Assembly: GCA_002723385.1 (NCBI GenBank) | Contig: PBNY01000024.1 | Span: forward strand, 1 to 64,000 | From: Oceanospirillaceae bacterium | GTDB lineage: Bacteria > Pseudomonadota > Gammaproteobacteria > Pseudomonadales > Oceanobacteraceae | Reading direction: 5' to 3' | DNA: 64,000 bases | Part shown: piece after piece, positions 18,845-28,449 of the stretch | How positions within the stretch are numbered: position 1 is the first letter of the stretch | How the letters are laid out: every line of letters starts with the position of its first letter | Notes under the pieces: model-generated | The model's input: the letters and a program-made list of their open reading frames with translations, nothing else | Database searches by the model: none | What the model was told of the DNA's origin: nothing | Translations under genes and position numbers: made by a program

Positions 18845-19366
18845 TCACTTCATCCCCTGATAGGTTGCTTCCAGCTTTTGCCACACGGCTGCATTCAAAT
18901 CACCTACGTGTTTCGCCCGGATCACACCTGAGCTATCCACCAGGAACGTCTCTGGTGCGCCATAAACACCCAGATCCAACCCCAGCTTTCCTTCTGGATC
19001 AAACACATTGAACTCATAAGGATTGCCATAGGCCGTCAACCACTGATGCGCCTTGTCACGCTCATCCTTGTAGTTGATACCAACGATGCGAATACCGTCT
19101 TCAGCCAGCATATTCAGGAAAGCATGTTCTGCTTTGCAGGTGGGGCACCAGGTCGCCCAAACATTGACCAGCAGTGGTTTCCCCTGAAGAGCTGAGGTCG
19201 ACACAGCTTCCTCTGTGAGCAACTTGCTCATCTCGAACGGTGGAAATGGCTGCCCAACCAGAGGAGAAGGAAGCACATCCTTGTTTTCTCGATCAATTGT
19301 TAAAAAGAACAGCAGTCCCAATACAGCAAACGCGACTAATGGGATAAACAGAAATACGCGCTTCAC
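18845..19366 (-). CDS. ccmG: Thiol:disulfide interchange protein CcmG/DsbE
   Basis: NVWATWCPTCKAEHAFL; GVYGAPETFLVDSSGVI. Confidence 0.95.
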   Translation of the reverse strand: MKRVFLFIPLVAFAVLGLLFFLTIDRENKDVLPSPLVGQPFPPFEMSKLLTEEAVSTSALQGKPLLVNVWATWCPTCKAEHAFLNMLAEDGIRIVGINYKDERDKAHQWLTAYGNPYEFNVFDPEGKLGLDLGVYGAPETFLVDSSGVIRAKHVGDLNAAVWQKLEATYQGMK

Positions 19367-21360
19367 GCTGGCACCTCTCCTGACTTTTGAACATCTGACG
19401 ATGCGCGTTTGACCTGACGGTAGCGTTTATCCAGCATCGCCAGCAAACCACCAATGGACATGAATATGGCTCCCAACCAAACCCATCGCATAAAAGGCTT
19501 GACCTGAAGGCGCATTCCCCAGGCGCCGTCTTCCAGCGGCTCCCCCATTGAGACATACACGTCACGGAACAAACCAGCATCAATAGCGGCCTCCGTCATG
19601 ACGGAGCCACGTGCGTGGTAACGGCGTTTTTCGGGTTGAAGCAGCGCTATCTCACGATCTCCATCGAACACGCGGAACCGCGTGGCATCCGAACTGTAGT
19701 TCGGGCCATCAATGTGGCCGGCTTCAACGAACTCAAAGCGATATCCGGACATCACGTAGCTGTCTCCCGGAGCCATGCGAACGGATTCTTCCTGGCTGTA
19801 GTTCGCCACCATGGTGACACCAATCACGCTGACAGCAACGCCGATGTGGGCCAGTACCATGCCCTGGAAACTGAGGCTCAGTGATCCGAACCTGAGCAGG
19901 TTGCCACGGGTTTTTTTCCAGATATCCACCAGACTGATGGCAATTAGCCAAACAGAAATACCGACACCCATCATCACTTGCCAGTTCAGAGAGCCATCCG
20001 CCAGGAACGGCGACAAACCACCAACAACCAGCGCCAATACAGCTGCCAGGATCAGTTCATTCTTGAGACGACTGGCCTGATCCGCTTTCCATCTCGACAA
20101 GGCGCCGACGCCAATAATCAACGTCAATGCGACACTCAAGGGCACGAACATGGTGTTAAACCAGGCTGCGCCGACAGAGATTTTGCCCATCCCCATAAAG
20201 TCGATGATCAACGGGTAAAGCGTGCCCAACAAAATGGCGAATGCGGCAACCAGCAAAAGCAGGTTGTTGGCCATCAAAAAGCTTTCTTTGGACAGCCATT
20301 CATAACGTCCCACCGAAGCCACCGTCGGGGCCTTAAGCGCATAAATCAACAAGGAACCGCCCACACACAGACCAAGCAAAGCCAGGATGAACACACCACG
20401 CTCAGGATCGGATGCAAACGCATGAACCGAAGTCAGAACACCGGAACGCACCAGGAAGGTACCTAACAAACTCAACGAGAAGGCAAAGATTGCCAACAGT
20501 ACGGTCCAGCTTTTAAACAGACCGCGTTTCTCGGTCACGGCCAAAGAGTGCAAGAGAGCCGTTGCCACCAACCAGGGCATCAGGGAAGCATTCTCAACCG
20601 GATCCCAGAACCACCAACCGCCCCAGCCCAATTCGTAGTAAGCCCACCAGCTGCCGAGCGCAATACCAATGGTCAAAAAGACCCAGGCCGCCGTCGTCCA
20701 GGGACGCGACCAGCGAGCCCATGCCGCATCCAGTCTTCCCCCCAGCAGTGCAGCAATGGCAAATGCAAACACCACCGACAACCCCACATACCCCATATAT
20801 AAAGTAGGCGGATGAACGATCAGACCAAAATCCTGCAGAAGTGGATTCAAATCCCCGCCTTCCGGTGGTATCGAAGGTAAGGTACGAGCGAACGGGTTGG
20901 AAGTTTCCAGTGTGAACAGGATAAAACCGGCAGACACAATTCCCAGCACGCCAATCACTCGCGCCAGCATGATCAATGGCAGCCCCTTGCTGAACCAGGC
21001 AACGGCCAGCCCCCAAAGCCCCAGCATGGTTACCCACAACAACAGCGAACCTTCATGAGCTCCCCATACGGCGCTGATCTTGTAAGGAGTGGGCAAAGCG
21101 GTATTACTGTTCGTCGCCACATAAGTGACCGAGAAATCATCAATAACGAAGCAGTAGCCCAGAACCACCAGGCTAACGGTCAGAAACAAAGCCTGGGCTG
21201 CAGCCAGCGGGCGGCTCCAGGACATCAACAATGCATCACGTCGCTGGACACCGACGAAAGGAATTACTGACTGAATCACAGCCACTACAAACGCCAGAAT
21301 CAGTGCCAGCTGTCCAAACTCAGGCGCCGTCGTCAGCGTATCACCGTACAAATCAAACAT
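19363..21360 (-). CDS. ccmF: Heme lyase CcmF/NrfE family
   Basis: WGAHEGSLLLWVTMLGLW; WWFWDPVENASLMPWL; 665 aa polytopic. Confidence 0.96.
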   Translation of the reverse strand: MFDLYGDTLTTAPEFGQLALILAFVVAVIQSVIPFVGVQRRDALLMSWSRPLAAAQALFLTVSLVVLGYCFVIDDFSVTYVATNSNTALPTPYKISAVWGAHEGSLLLWVTMLGLWGLAVAWFSKGLPLIMLARVIGVLGIVSAGFILFTLETSNPFARTLPSIPPEGGDLNPLLQDFGLIVHPPTLYMGYVGLSVVFAFAIAALLGGRLDAAWARWSRPWTTAAWVFLTIGIALGSWWAYYELGWGGWWFWDPVENASLMPWLVATALLHSLAVTEKRGLFKSWTVLLAIFAFSLSLLGTFLVRSGVLTSVHAFASDPERGVFILALLGLCVGGSLLIYALKAPTVASVGRYEWLSKESFLMANNLLLLVAAFAILLGTLYPLIIDFMGMGKISVGAAWFNTMFVPLSVALTLIIGVGALSRWKADQASRLKNELILAAVLALVVGGLSPFLADGSLNWQVMMGVGISVWLIAISLVDIWKKTRGNLLRFGSLSLSFQGMVLAHIGVAVSVIGVTMVANYSQEESVRMAPGDSYVMSGYRFEFVEAGHIDGPNYSSDATRFRVFDGDREIALLQPEKRRYHARGSVMTEAAIDAGLFRDVYVSMGEPLEDGAWGMRLQVKPFMRWVWLGAIFMSIGGLLAMLDKRYRQVKRASSDVQKSGEVPA

Positions 21361-21370
21361 TCGGAACGCC

Positions 21371-21832
21371 TCAGTACGCTTTTTCAGTCATGGCTTGCTT
21401 GCCATCTTTGTGAGCTTGCTCAAGCGCATCCTGCACTTCAGGTGGCATGTAATTCTCATCGTGTTTGGCCAGCACTTCCGATGCCTGCAATACACGTTTG
21501 TCATCGAGCTTGCCCAACGCAACGATGCCCTGACCTTCCCGGAAGAGGTCTGGCAAAATACCGTCATAGAAGATGGAAACTTCGGCAGCACCATCGGTTA
21601 CCTTGAAGGTCACGCCAAGGCCATCCGAATCGCGCTCCACACTGCCCGCCACCACCAGTCCACCGGCACGAATGGTTTGTCCAACCGGAACTTCACCGGC
21701 AGCAATCTGGGTCGGTGTCTGGAACAGGTTGATATTCTGACTCAGGGAATAAGCCAGCAAGCCAACGGCAATCCCCACTCCAACGACCAGAAACAGAATC
21801 AGGTGCAGACGTTTCTTACGTTGAGGATGCAT
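21371..21832 (-). CDS. ccmE: Cytochrome c maturation chaperone CcmE
   Basis: [55 protein letters not shown]. Confidence 0.95.
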   Translation of the reverse strand: MHPQRKKRLHLILFLVVGVGIAVGLLAYSLSQNINLFQTPTQIAAGEVPVGQTIRAGGLVVAGSVERDSDGLGVTFKVTDGAAEVSIFYDGILPDLFREGQGIVALGKLDDKRVLQASEVLAKHDENYMPPEVQDALEQAHKDGKQAMTEKAY

Positions 21833-22025
21833 GTTGTTTTTCTCCAGTCTGATTACGACGTTCGCGACGCATGCGCTGACGTTGTTCTTTTAAAAAACGG
21901 CGGCGTTGCATCATCGGCAGGATCACATTGATCACGACGATCACCGCAGTGATGCCATAGGACAACCAAACGTACAAACCGTGCCGTCCCATCGCCAGAA
22001 ATTCGGCAAAACTGTTAAATTCCAT
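21816..22025 (-). CDS. ccmD: Heme exporter protein CcmD
   Basis: [35 protein letters not shown]; start moved to MEFNSF. Confidence 0.9.
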   Translation of the reverse strand: MEFNSFAEFLAMGRHGLYVWLSYGITAVIVVINVILPMMQRRRFLKEQRQRMRRERRNQTGEKQHASST

Positions 22026-22771
22026 CAGGACTCCAGTAAATCTCGAACCCAACTGCGCTTGCGCTCGTGCCACAGCACTTCATTACGAGTGCGCAGAATC
22101 ACCAGCAAGGCAAAAAAGACATAAGTCGTGACAATCATGATCAGCAAGGGAACCAGCATATCCGGGTGCATGCTTGGCTTTTCAGTCAGCTTCAGTGTCG
22201 CGGGCTGATGCAGGGTGTTCCACCATTCAACGGAATACTTGATGATCGGGATATTCACCAGACCGACCAGAGACAGGATCGCACCGGCGCGATGACTGGC
22301 ATCTTCCGACTCTATGGCACGTTGCAGCGCCATGACGCCGAAGTACAAAAACAGCAGCAATAACATGGATGTCAATCGCGCGTCCCAGACCCACCAGGTC
22401 CCCCAGGTTGGCTTGCCCCAGATTGCACCGGTTAGCAGGGCAATCAGACAGAAGCTGGCTCCGACAGGAGCAATCGAGCGCGCCACCCACGCCGCCATTT
22501 TCATTCGCCAGATCAGAAATACAGCCCCGGCAACCGCCATCATCATAAATGCACTTTGTGCCAGCAACGCCGCTGGTACATGAATGTAAATGATGCGAAA
22601 GCTGTTTCCCTGCTGATAATCCGCCGGTGCATACAACAACCCCAACACCAGACCAACTGCACAGCCCACTACCGACAAGCCCACCAGCCACGGAATCCAG
22701 CGACTGGTGATCTCATAAAACCATTTCGGAGAACCTAACCTGTGATACAAGCGAACGAGCCACTGCCACAT
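22025..22771 (-). CDS. ccmC: Heme exporter protein CcmC
   Basis: RIIYIHVPAALLAQ; WGKPTWGTWWVWDARLTSMLLL; VEWWNTLHQPATL. Confidence 0.96.
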   Translation of the reverse strand: MWQWLVRLYHRLGSPKWFYEITSRWIPWLVGLSVVGCAVGLVLGLLYAPADYQQGNSFRIIYIHVPAALLAQSAFMMMAVAGAVFLIWRMKMAAWVARSIAPVGASFCLIALLTGAIWGKPTWGTWWVWDARLTSMLLLLFLYFGVMALQRAIESEDASHRAGAILSLVGLVNIPIIKYSVEWWNTLHQPATLKLTEKPSMHPDMLVPLLIMIVTTYVFFALLVILRTRNEVLWHERKRSWVRDLLES

Positions 22772-22783
22772 GGAACAACAACC

Positions 22784-23452
22784 TCAGCGGGATAAATTCA
22801 ATTTGAGTGCCGCTGCCGACGCAAACGGCGTCAGGCAAGCAGCCAGAGCCAGCATGGCTCCCAGAAATCCGATTTGTCCGTTGTAGGACATACCAATACC
22901 AGCGTGATACACCGCACTGGCGGCAAAAATCAGCACCGGAATGTACAGCGGCAGAATCAGCAAACTCAGCAACAAACCACCGCTACGCACCCCGGCAGTC
23001 AGCGCTGCCCCCACCGCACCGAGCAAACTCAATACCGGCGTTCCAACGCCCAGACTCAGCAGTAGCGCCGGAAAAGCGTCATCCGGCAACGCCATCATCA
23101 ACCCCAGCAAGGGTGACATCAAGGTGAGCGGCAGACCACTGGCTATCCAGTGCACCAGCGCCTTGCCGAGTGCCAGCACATACAAGGATTCTCCCGATGC
23201 CAGCCATTGCTCCAGAGAGCCATCCTCGACATCGGCTTTATACAGAGCATCCAGAGACAATAAAGTTGCGAGCAAGGCAGCGACCCATATGACACCACCG
23301 GCGATTTTGGACAAAAACTTCGGATCAGGATCCACCGCCAGCGGAAACAGAGCAGCCACCATCAGGAAGAACATCAACGGATTCAGCCACTCGCCGGGGT
23401 TTCTGGCCGCCAGTAGCAAGTCGCGCTTGACCGTTGCCATGACCAGACTCAC
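22784..23452 (-). CDS. ccmB: Heme exporter protein CcmB
   Basis: Polytopic CcmB-like protein: LEQWLASGESLYVLALGKALVHWIASGLPLTLMSPLLGLM. Confidence 0.93.
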   Translation of the reverse strand: MSLVMATVKRDLLLAARNPGEWLNPLMFFLMVAALFPLAVDPDPKFLSKIAGGVIWVAALLATLLSLDALYKADVEDGSLEQWLASGESLYVLALGKALVHWIASGLPLTLMSPLLGLMMALPDDAFPALLLSLGVGTPVLSLLGAVGAALTAGVRSGGLLLSLLILPLYIPVLIFAASAVYHAGIGMSYNGQIGFLGAMLALAACLTPFASAAALKLNLSR

Positions 23453-24132
23453 AACAGCCCCTCCTGCTCTGCCAGTGCACCGAGGTCCAGGCGCACCAGA
23501 GTCGGAATATTTTGCAGTGCATGATGACTGGTGATCACAACCGCACCGTTACGGCCAACCTGACGCTGAATCTGTTCTTCGAGCCAGCGCACACCATCCA
23601 CGTCCAGAGCGGTAAATGGCTCATCAAGAATCCACAATGGCGTTGGGACAATGGCCAACCTTGCCAAGCCAACCCGACGCTGCTGTCCCGCAGACAATTG
23701 CTGACACGGAGTCTCCTCGTAGCCAGCAAGTTTGACCTGATCCAGCGCTCCCCAGAGCTGATCTTCAGACACCGCATGGTCGCGATCTTCTGACATCCAC
23801 GGACTCATCAGCCAACGCAGATTTTCTATCGGTGAGAGTGCCCGTTTGATAGCCGCCAGGTGACCCAGATACAGGCGGTCGTGGGCGTATTCGGAATACA
23901 CCTTGTGCAGAGACTCCCCTTTCCACAACAACTCACCGTCATAATCACGATTCAGGCCTGCCAACAATCGCAACAGCGTCGTTTTACCAGCACCGTTTGG
24001 ACCAGCCAATTGCAGAAGATGCCCATTACTGACGTGTAAATCGAGATGTTGAAACAGAACGCGATCGTCACGCTCGCAGTACAGCGACCGGGCAATCAGA
24101 TCAACGCTGTCCGGTGCAAAAGAGGTGGACAT
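23449..24132 (-). CDS. ccmA: Heme exporter ATP-binding protein CcmA
   Basis: Walker A GPNGAGKTTLLRLLAG, QLSAGQQRRVGLARL, WILDEPFTALD. Confidence 0.95.
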   Translation of the reverse strand: MSTSFAPDSVDLIARSLYCERDDRVLFQHLDLHVSNGHLLQLAGPNGAGKTTLLRLLAGLNRDYDGELLWKGESLHKVYSEYAHDRLYLGHLAAIKRALSPIENLRWLMSPWMSEDRDHAVSEDQLWGALDQVKLAGYEETPCQQLSAGQQRRVGLARLAIVPTPLWILDEPFTALDVDGVRWLEEQIQRQVGRNGAVVITSHHALQNIPTLVRLDLGALAEQEGLL

Positions 24133-24245
24133 AAAAACCTGGGCAATTCCCATCGATTAAAGGCGCGGGGATTATATACGAAAATACTTCATCGAACTGC
24201 TTTGGACACTGCTTCGTTCAGGTCAAAGCGCCCAATGCCTTGGGT

Positions 24246-24923
24246 CTAGGCATTTTGTCGTAGAGGTATCGCAATGGCTTCAGGGGCTGGCATTCCGATG
24301 GCAGCAATCAGACGACCAACGAAATCACTGATCAGGTCATCGGACAGCTCATTTTCCAATACATCCGGGAACGAGTTGTAATGATGCCCGCTGATCAGGC
24401 CATGCACAGAGGCCATGAAAAACAGCACCACCCGCTGTCGATACAAGGAGCCACAATCACCCAGCGATGGAATCACTGTCGACAGCATTTGCTGAATTTG
24501 CTGCTGCCAGTCGCTGATCAGTCGATTCAGCTGCTGGTTCAGTGCGTCAAGTTCCGGGGCTTCATCAACGGTCATCTTTGGCGGCTGAAACATCAGCGTA
24601 TAGTAACCGGGATAGGCCTGATCGAAACACACCAGCTGTTTCATGAAAGTAGCCAAAGCACGAGGATCTCCCGCCTGGCCAACCGGAAACGTGAAAATTT
24701 GACGAAATGCCAGCTCAAAACCACGACGGCGAATGTTCAGCAGTAACGACTCCTTACCCGGGAAGTAGTTGTAGATATTGCTGGCTGTCATCTCCAGACG
24801 CGCCGCCAGTGTCCGCATGGACAGTTGGTGGTACCCGGTTTCAGCCATGACTCTGGCCGCTCCATCCATAATACGGTTCTGCTGCAGTTCAACCTCAGCG
24901 GGCGTAAAGGGTTTTTTGGGCAT
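24246..24923 (-). CDS. TetR/AcrR-family transcriptional regulator
   Basis: RIMDGAARVMAETGYHQLSMRTLAARLEMTASNIYNYFPGKESLL HTH. Confidence 0.9.
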   Translation of the reverse strand: MPKKPFTPAEVELQQNRIMDGAARVMAETGYHQLSMRTLAARLEMTASNIYNYFPGKESLLLNIRRRGFELAFRQIFTFPVGQAGDPRALATFMKQLVCFDQAYPGYYTLMFQPPKMTVDEAPELDALNQQLNRLISDWQQQIQQMLSTVIPSLGDCGSLYRQRVVLFFMASVHGLISGHHYNSFPDVLENELSDDLISDFVGRLIAAIGMPAPEAIAIPLRQNA

Positions 24924-25056
24924 GGTGGACTCCGGAACATCCTATGGGCAGCCGGGCTGCAAATTGACACACCAGCGCATCATGCCCAGATAACAGACTT
25001 AAACTGTTTGCCACGATCAACTAAACCATCATTCAGTAAACCTTTTTGTTCTTTTC

Positions 25057-25070
25057 TTGACACTCCTCAA
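25057..25070. promoter_or_regulatory. Possible FNR/ANR-like box upstream of hemN
   Basis: TTGACACTCCTCAA versus TTGAT-N4-ATCAA (8 of 10 defined bases). Confidence 0.4.
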
Positions 25071-25254
25071 GTTCAGGAACGATTGAGCACGCTCTCAATG
25101 CCCACCGGTTGCCGCTTGACTGCGATGTCCGATGAATTCAACCGCCGGACGCTTGACGCATCGCAATCCTCACTGCGCCCAAACCACGTAATCTATTAAC
25201 ACATGTTCATTTTTGCGGCGTCAGGCCCCTCAAGCATCTACGGGAAGTCATTTC

Positions 25255-26649
25255 ATGAGCGAGCACCTGCATTGGGATCCACTGTTAATCCAGCGATACA
25301 ACCGTCCCGGGCCACGCTATACCTCTTATCCAACGGCTGTTGAATTCTTGCCCGTGGAATCGGATCAGCCAGAGCAGGATGCTTATACCCAACGCGATCC
25401 CAACCGCCCCCTGTCGTTGTATTTGCACATCCCATTCTGTCGCCATGTTTGCTATTACTGTGGCTGCAACAAGATTGTGACCCGCGATATGGATCGGGCC
25501 TTGCCTTATCTCGATTTGCTCAAGCAAGAGATCAAAGCCAAGCACGCCATGTTGAAAACTGCCGATGACGGTCAACTCGCTCCGGTTGAACAGTTACATC
25601 TGGGCGGTGGGACACCCACCTTCCTGACCGATGATCAGCTCAGGGATCTGATGGATTATCTGAAAGCCCTGTTCCGTTTCAGCGAGTCCGATACGGCGGA
25701 TTTTTCAATCGAAATTGATCCAAGAGAGCTGCGTCCCGGCACACTCACACTGCTGCGAGAGATGGGCTTCAACCGTGTCAGCTATGGCGTGCAGGATCTC
25801 AATCCAAAGGTTCAGGAAGCGGTCAATCGCGTGCAGCCAGAATCCATGGTGAGAGACGTCATGTCCCAGGCCCGCGCATTGGGCTTCCGGTCAATCAATA
25901 TCGATCTGATTTATGGCTTGCCGCATCAGACACTGGAGTCATTCGACGCAACCCTGTCGGCTATCATCGAGTTGCGACCCGACCGGCTGTCCATTTTCAA
26001 CTACGCACATTTGCCTGAACGCTTTAAACCACAGCGCCGCATCAATGGCGATGACCTGCCACCAGCCGATGAAAAACTCGCAATTCTCGGACGCTGCATC
26101 ACTCGCTTGAGTGAAGCAGGCTACCACTACGTCGGCATGGATCATTTCGCCTTACCCGAGGACGAACTGGCCGTCGCTCAATCCAGAGGCGAGCTACATC
26201 GCAACTTCCAGGGCTATACGACACACGGAAACTGCGACTTGCTCGGCTTTGGTATTTCATCCATCAGCCAGATTGGCGACTACTACCTTCAAAACCGGGT
26301 TACGGAAGCAACCTATGCAGAAGCCCTGAATGCAGATTCACTGCCAACCTGGAAGCAGCGCCAGGTCACAACGGATGATCTCATCCGCCGTCGGGTCATC
26401 ACGGAACTTCTGTGTCATCTCACCCTCTCCTATGACCAACTGGATCAGGAGTTCACCATTGAGAGCCGGGAATATCTGGCAGATTCACTGGAGCGCCTGC
26501 ATCCAATGCGCGATGATGGCCTGGTTGACTTAACCAGCAATGCCATCCGCATTACCGACAAGGGGAGATTACTGGTACGTAATGCCTGCATGGCGTTCGA
26601 TACCTATCTGCAACATCATGAGCAGCAACGTTTTTCAAAAGCTATCTGA
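25255..26649 (+). CDS. hemN: Oxygen-independent coproporphyrinogen III oxidase
   Basis: LYLHIPFCRHVCYYCGCNKI radical SAM motif; HLGGGTPTFL; start at MSEHLHWDPLLIQRYNRPGPRYTSYPTA. Confidence 0.96.
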   Translation: MSEHLHWDPLLIQRYNRPGPRYTSYPTAVEFLPVESDQPEQDAYTQRDPNRPLSLYLHIPFCRHVCYYCGCNKIVTRDMDRALPYLDLLKQEIKAKHAMLKTADDGQLAPVEQLHLGGGTPTFLTDDQLRDLMDYLKALFRFSESDTADFSIEIDPRELRPGTLTLLREMGFNRVSYGVQDLNPKVQEAVNRVQPESMVRDVMSQARALGFRSINIDLIYGLPHQTLESFDATLSAIIELRPDRLSIFNYAHLPERFKPQRRINGDDLPPADEKLAILGRCITRLSEAGYHYVGMDHFALPEDELAVAQSRGELHRNFQGYTTHGNCDLLGFGISSISQIGDYYLQNRVTEATYAEALNADSLPTWKQRQVTTDDLIRRRVITELLCHLTLSYDQLDQEFTIESREYLADSLERLHPMRDDGLVDLTSNAIRITDKGRLLVRNACMAFDTYLQHHEQQRFSKAI

Positions 26650-27193
26650 CGCCTACCGATCCCTGCCCTATAAACAGTGGCCGCGTACCGTGCGCTGGCC
26701 ACTGGAACTGCTGCTTCTGATACTGCTTTTTTCACTTGCCAGCAGCTGGGTCAGCCGACACATGTTGAATACCGATGACATCGCTCCAACAGCGGTGCTA
26801 ATGACACTCGATGGACAGAGCATCAAACTCGACTGGTCCAGCTCACACGGCGATTTGCCATCTCCCCAGACGTCTCGAACCCTACTCTACTTTTTTGCCC
26901 CCTGGTGCGGAATTTGTCGCGTCAGCATGCCGGGGCTCAATGTGATTCCGACCGACAACCTGCGAATTTATGCCGTTGCACTGGACTTCAATACGCAGGA
27001 AGAAGTGGAACAATTTGTCACGGATGTGGGATATGAGGGAACAGTACTTCTGGGAACTGACCGGCTGCGGGATCAGTTTCAGATTCGGGGCTATCCAAGT
27101 TATTACGTCATCGACGATCAGGGAAAGATTCGTCACCGGGATCAGGGGCTGAGTACACCGCCAGGTTTGTGGCTACGGACACACAGCTTCTAG
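26618..27193 (+). CDS. Membrane-anchored thioredoxin-like protein (TlpA-type)
   Basis: N-terminal TM; FFAPWCGICRVSMPGL CxxC; RGYPSYYVIDDQGKI; start codon inside the hemN 3' end. Confidence 0.8.
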   Translation: MSSNVFQKLSDAYRSLPYKQWPRTVRWPLELLLLILLFSLASSWVSRHMLNTDDIAPTAVLMTLDGQSIKLDWSSSHGDLPSPQTSRTLLYFFAPWCGICRVSMPGLNVIPTDNLRIYAVALDFNTQEEVEQFVTDVGYEGTVLLGTDRLRDQFQIRGYPSYYVIDDQGKIRHRDQGLSTPPGLWLRTHSF

Positions 27194-27211
27194 CTTGTGA
27201 AAGACGGGACA

Positions 27212-27233
27212 GAACCCCTCTCGATAGGGGTTC
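27212..27233 (+). terminator. Putative terminator hairpin
   Basis: GAACCCCT-CTCGAT-AGGGGTTC just after the thioredoxin gene; no clear U-tract. Confidence 0.45.
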
Positions 27234-27376
27234 AACCTTGACGCCAGAGACCAAAAGTCAAAAAAACCGCGTAATAAACTTGAAATATTTTTGTAATAAA
27301 CCCACAGTCCACGTCAATTGAGGCAGGTCATGAAAATGAGTTGCTTCACTTATGACGGAGCGCGCCAGCAGCAGAC

Positions 27377-27410
27377 ATGTCACCCAAATGTCACACCGCT
27401 GAATTAAATT
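27377..27410 (+). promoter_or_regulatory. Pho-box-type promoter of the olsB-like gene
   Basis: ATGTCAC-CCAA-ATGTCAC (27377-27394), 10-bp gap, then TAAATT (27405-27410) as -10; CDS start 27443. Confidence 0.72.
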
Positions 27411-27442
27411 CCGTCGGATACATTCACGAACCAGGTACTACC

Positions 27443-28204
27443 ATGCAGCAAGCGTCTCCCAGCGGGGCTCCGGCAAGTAACGAATCACCGCTTGTCGCCC
27501 GAATCACTCAGGATCCCAATGAAATTCATCAGGCGTTGCAGCTGCGTTACCGCGTGTTTGCAGAGGGGATGGGAGCCAATATCGAAGGTGGTGATGAAGG
27601 CATCGACAAGGATCGTTTCGACGACATTTGCCTTCACCTGATCGTGAAAGACGTAGCCAGTGACCGCGTTGTTGGCTATAGCCGTATTCTGACCAACGAC
27701 CTGGCTGCACAGGCTGGCGGTTTCTACTCAGAGACCGAGTTTGATCTGTCCAGTATCGTCAAGCCCGGCAAAACCTATATGGAAATCGGTCGTACCTGTG
27801 TTGACCCGGATTTTCGCAGTGGCGCGGTCATTGGTCTGCTGTGGTCTGGCATCGCCCAGTTCATGTCCGCCCACAACATCGACTGTTTGATGGGCTGTGC
27901 CAGCATCTCCCTGAACGATGGTTACTCTCGTGCGATTGCCATTATTAACCACCTTCGTGAAAAGCATTACACCAGCGAAGATCAGCGTGCAGAACCCAAG
28001 GTTCATGTTCCGCGTATCGATGTGGATATCGATGGCAAGAGCCTGATTCCACCTCTGCTGAAAGCCTACCTGCGCATTGGAGTAAAGGTGTGTGGTGAGC
28101 CGTGTCTGGATAAAGACTTCAACGTTGCGGATGCCTTGATTCTGCTGAAGCGCGAAGAAATCAACCAGCGTTATTTGCGCCACTTCGCCAAGACCGAGCT
28201 GTAA
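27443..28204 (+). CDS. olsB: OlsB-family L-ornithine N(alpha)-acyltransferase (GNAT-like)
   Basis: LRYRVFAEGMGA, DRFDDICLHLIV, GGFYSETEFDLSSI, YMEIGRTCVDPDFRSGAVIGLLWSGIA, LMGCASI, NVADALILL. Start moved from 27377 to ATG 27443 because the Pho-like promoter overlaps the longer ORF. Confidence 0.75.
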   Translation: MQQASPSGAPASNESPLVARITQDPNEIHQALQLRYRVFAEGMGANIEGGDEGIDKDRFDDICLHLIVKDVASDRVVGYSRILTNDLAAQAGGFYSETEFDLSSIVKPGKTYMEIGRTCVDPDFRSGAVIGLLWSGIAQFMSAHNIDCLMGCASISLNDGYSRAIAIINHLREKHYTSEDQRAEPKVHVPRIDVDIDGKSLIPPLLKAYLRIGVKVCGEPCLDKDFNVADALILLKREEINQRYLRHFAKTEL

Positions 28205-28216
28205 TCGTGAATGCCG

Positions 28217-28244
28217 GGTGCGTGGTATTCTCCTCGCACCTTTT
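28217..28244 (+). terminator. Terminator after olsB
   Basis: GGTGCG...CGCACC stem followed by TTTT. Confidence 0.6.
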
Positions 28245-28449
28245 GCCTCCTGACTAACGCCTCCTCAAGTAGCACTCTTCAAGACAACAGCCCTTCTGCC
28301 AAGCCCTCCAATAAGCCCTTTAGGCCTCTTCTTCCAGCTTGCTTCCGCGTTACCGAGACCGAATCACATCAGCGACACTCAATCAAACCGGGCACCCGCA
28401 ACCGGTGACATTCCTGACATTCATTATTGTGCTCAAACGAGCTCAGAGT

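Noticed and set aside
17140-24132. ccm cluster as a novel system
   Set aside because: Standard ccmABCDEFGHI order, with all members recognisable.
28406-28419. TGACATTCCTGACA repeat in the olsB/diguanylate cyclase gap
   Set aside because: Spacing is 9 bp, not the 11 bp needed for a Pho box; it lies downstream of both convergent genes.
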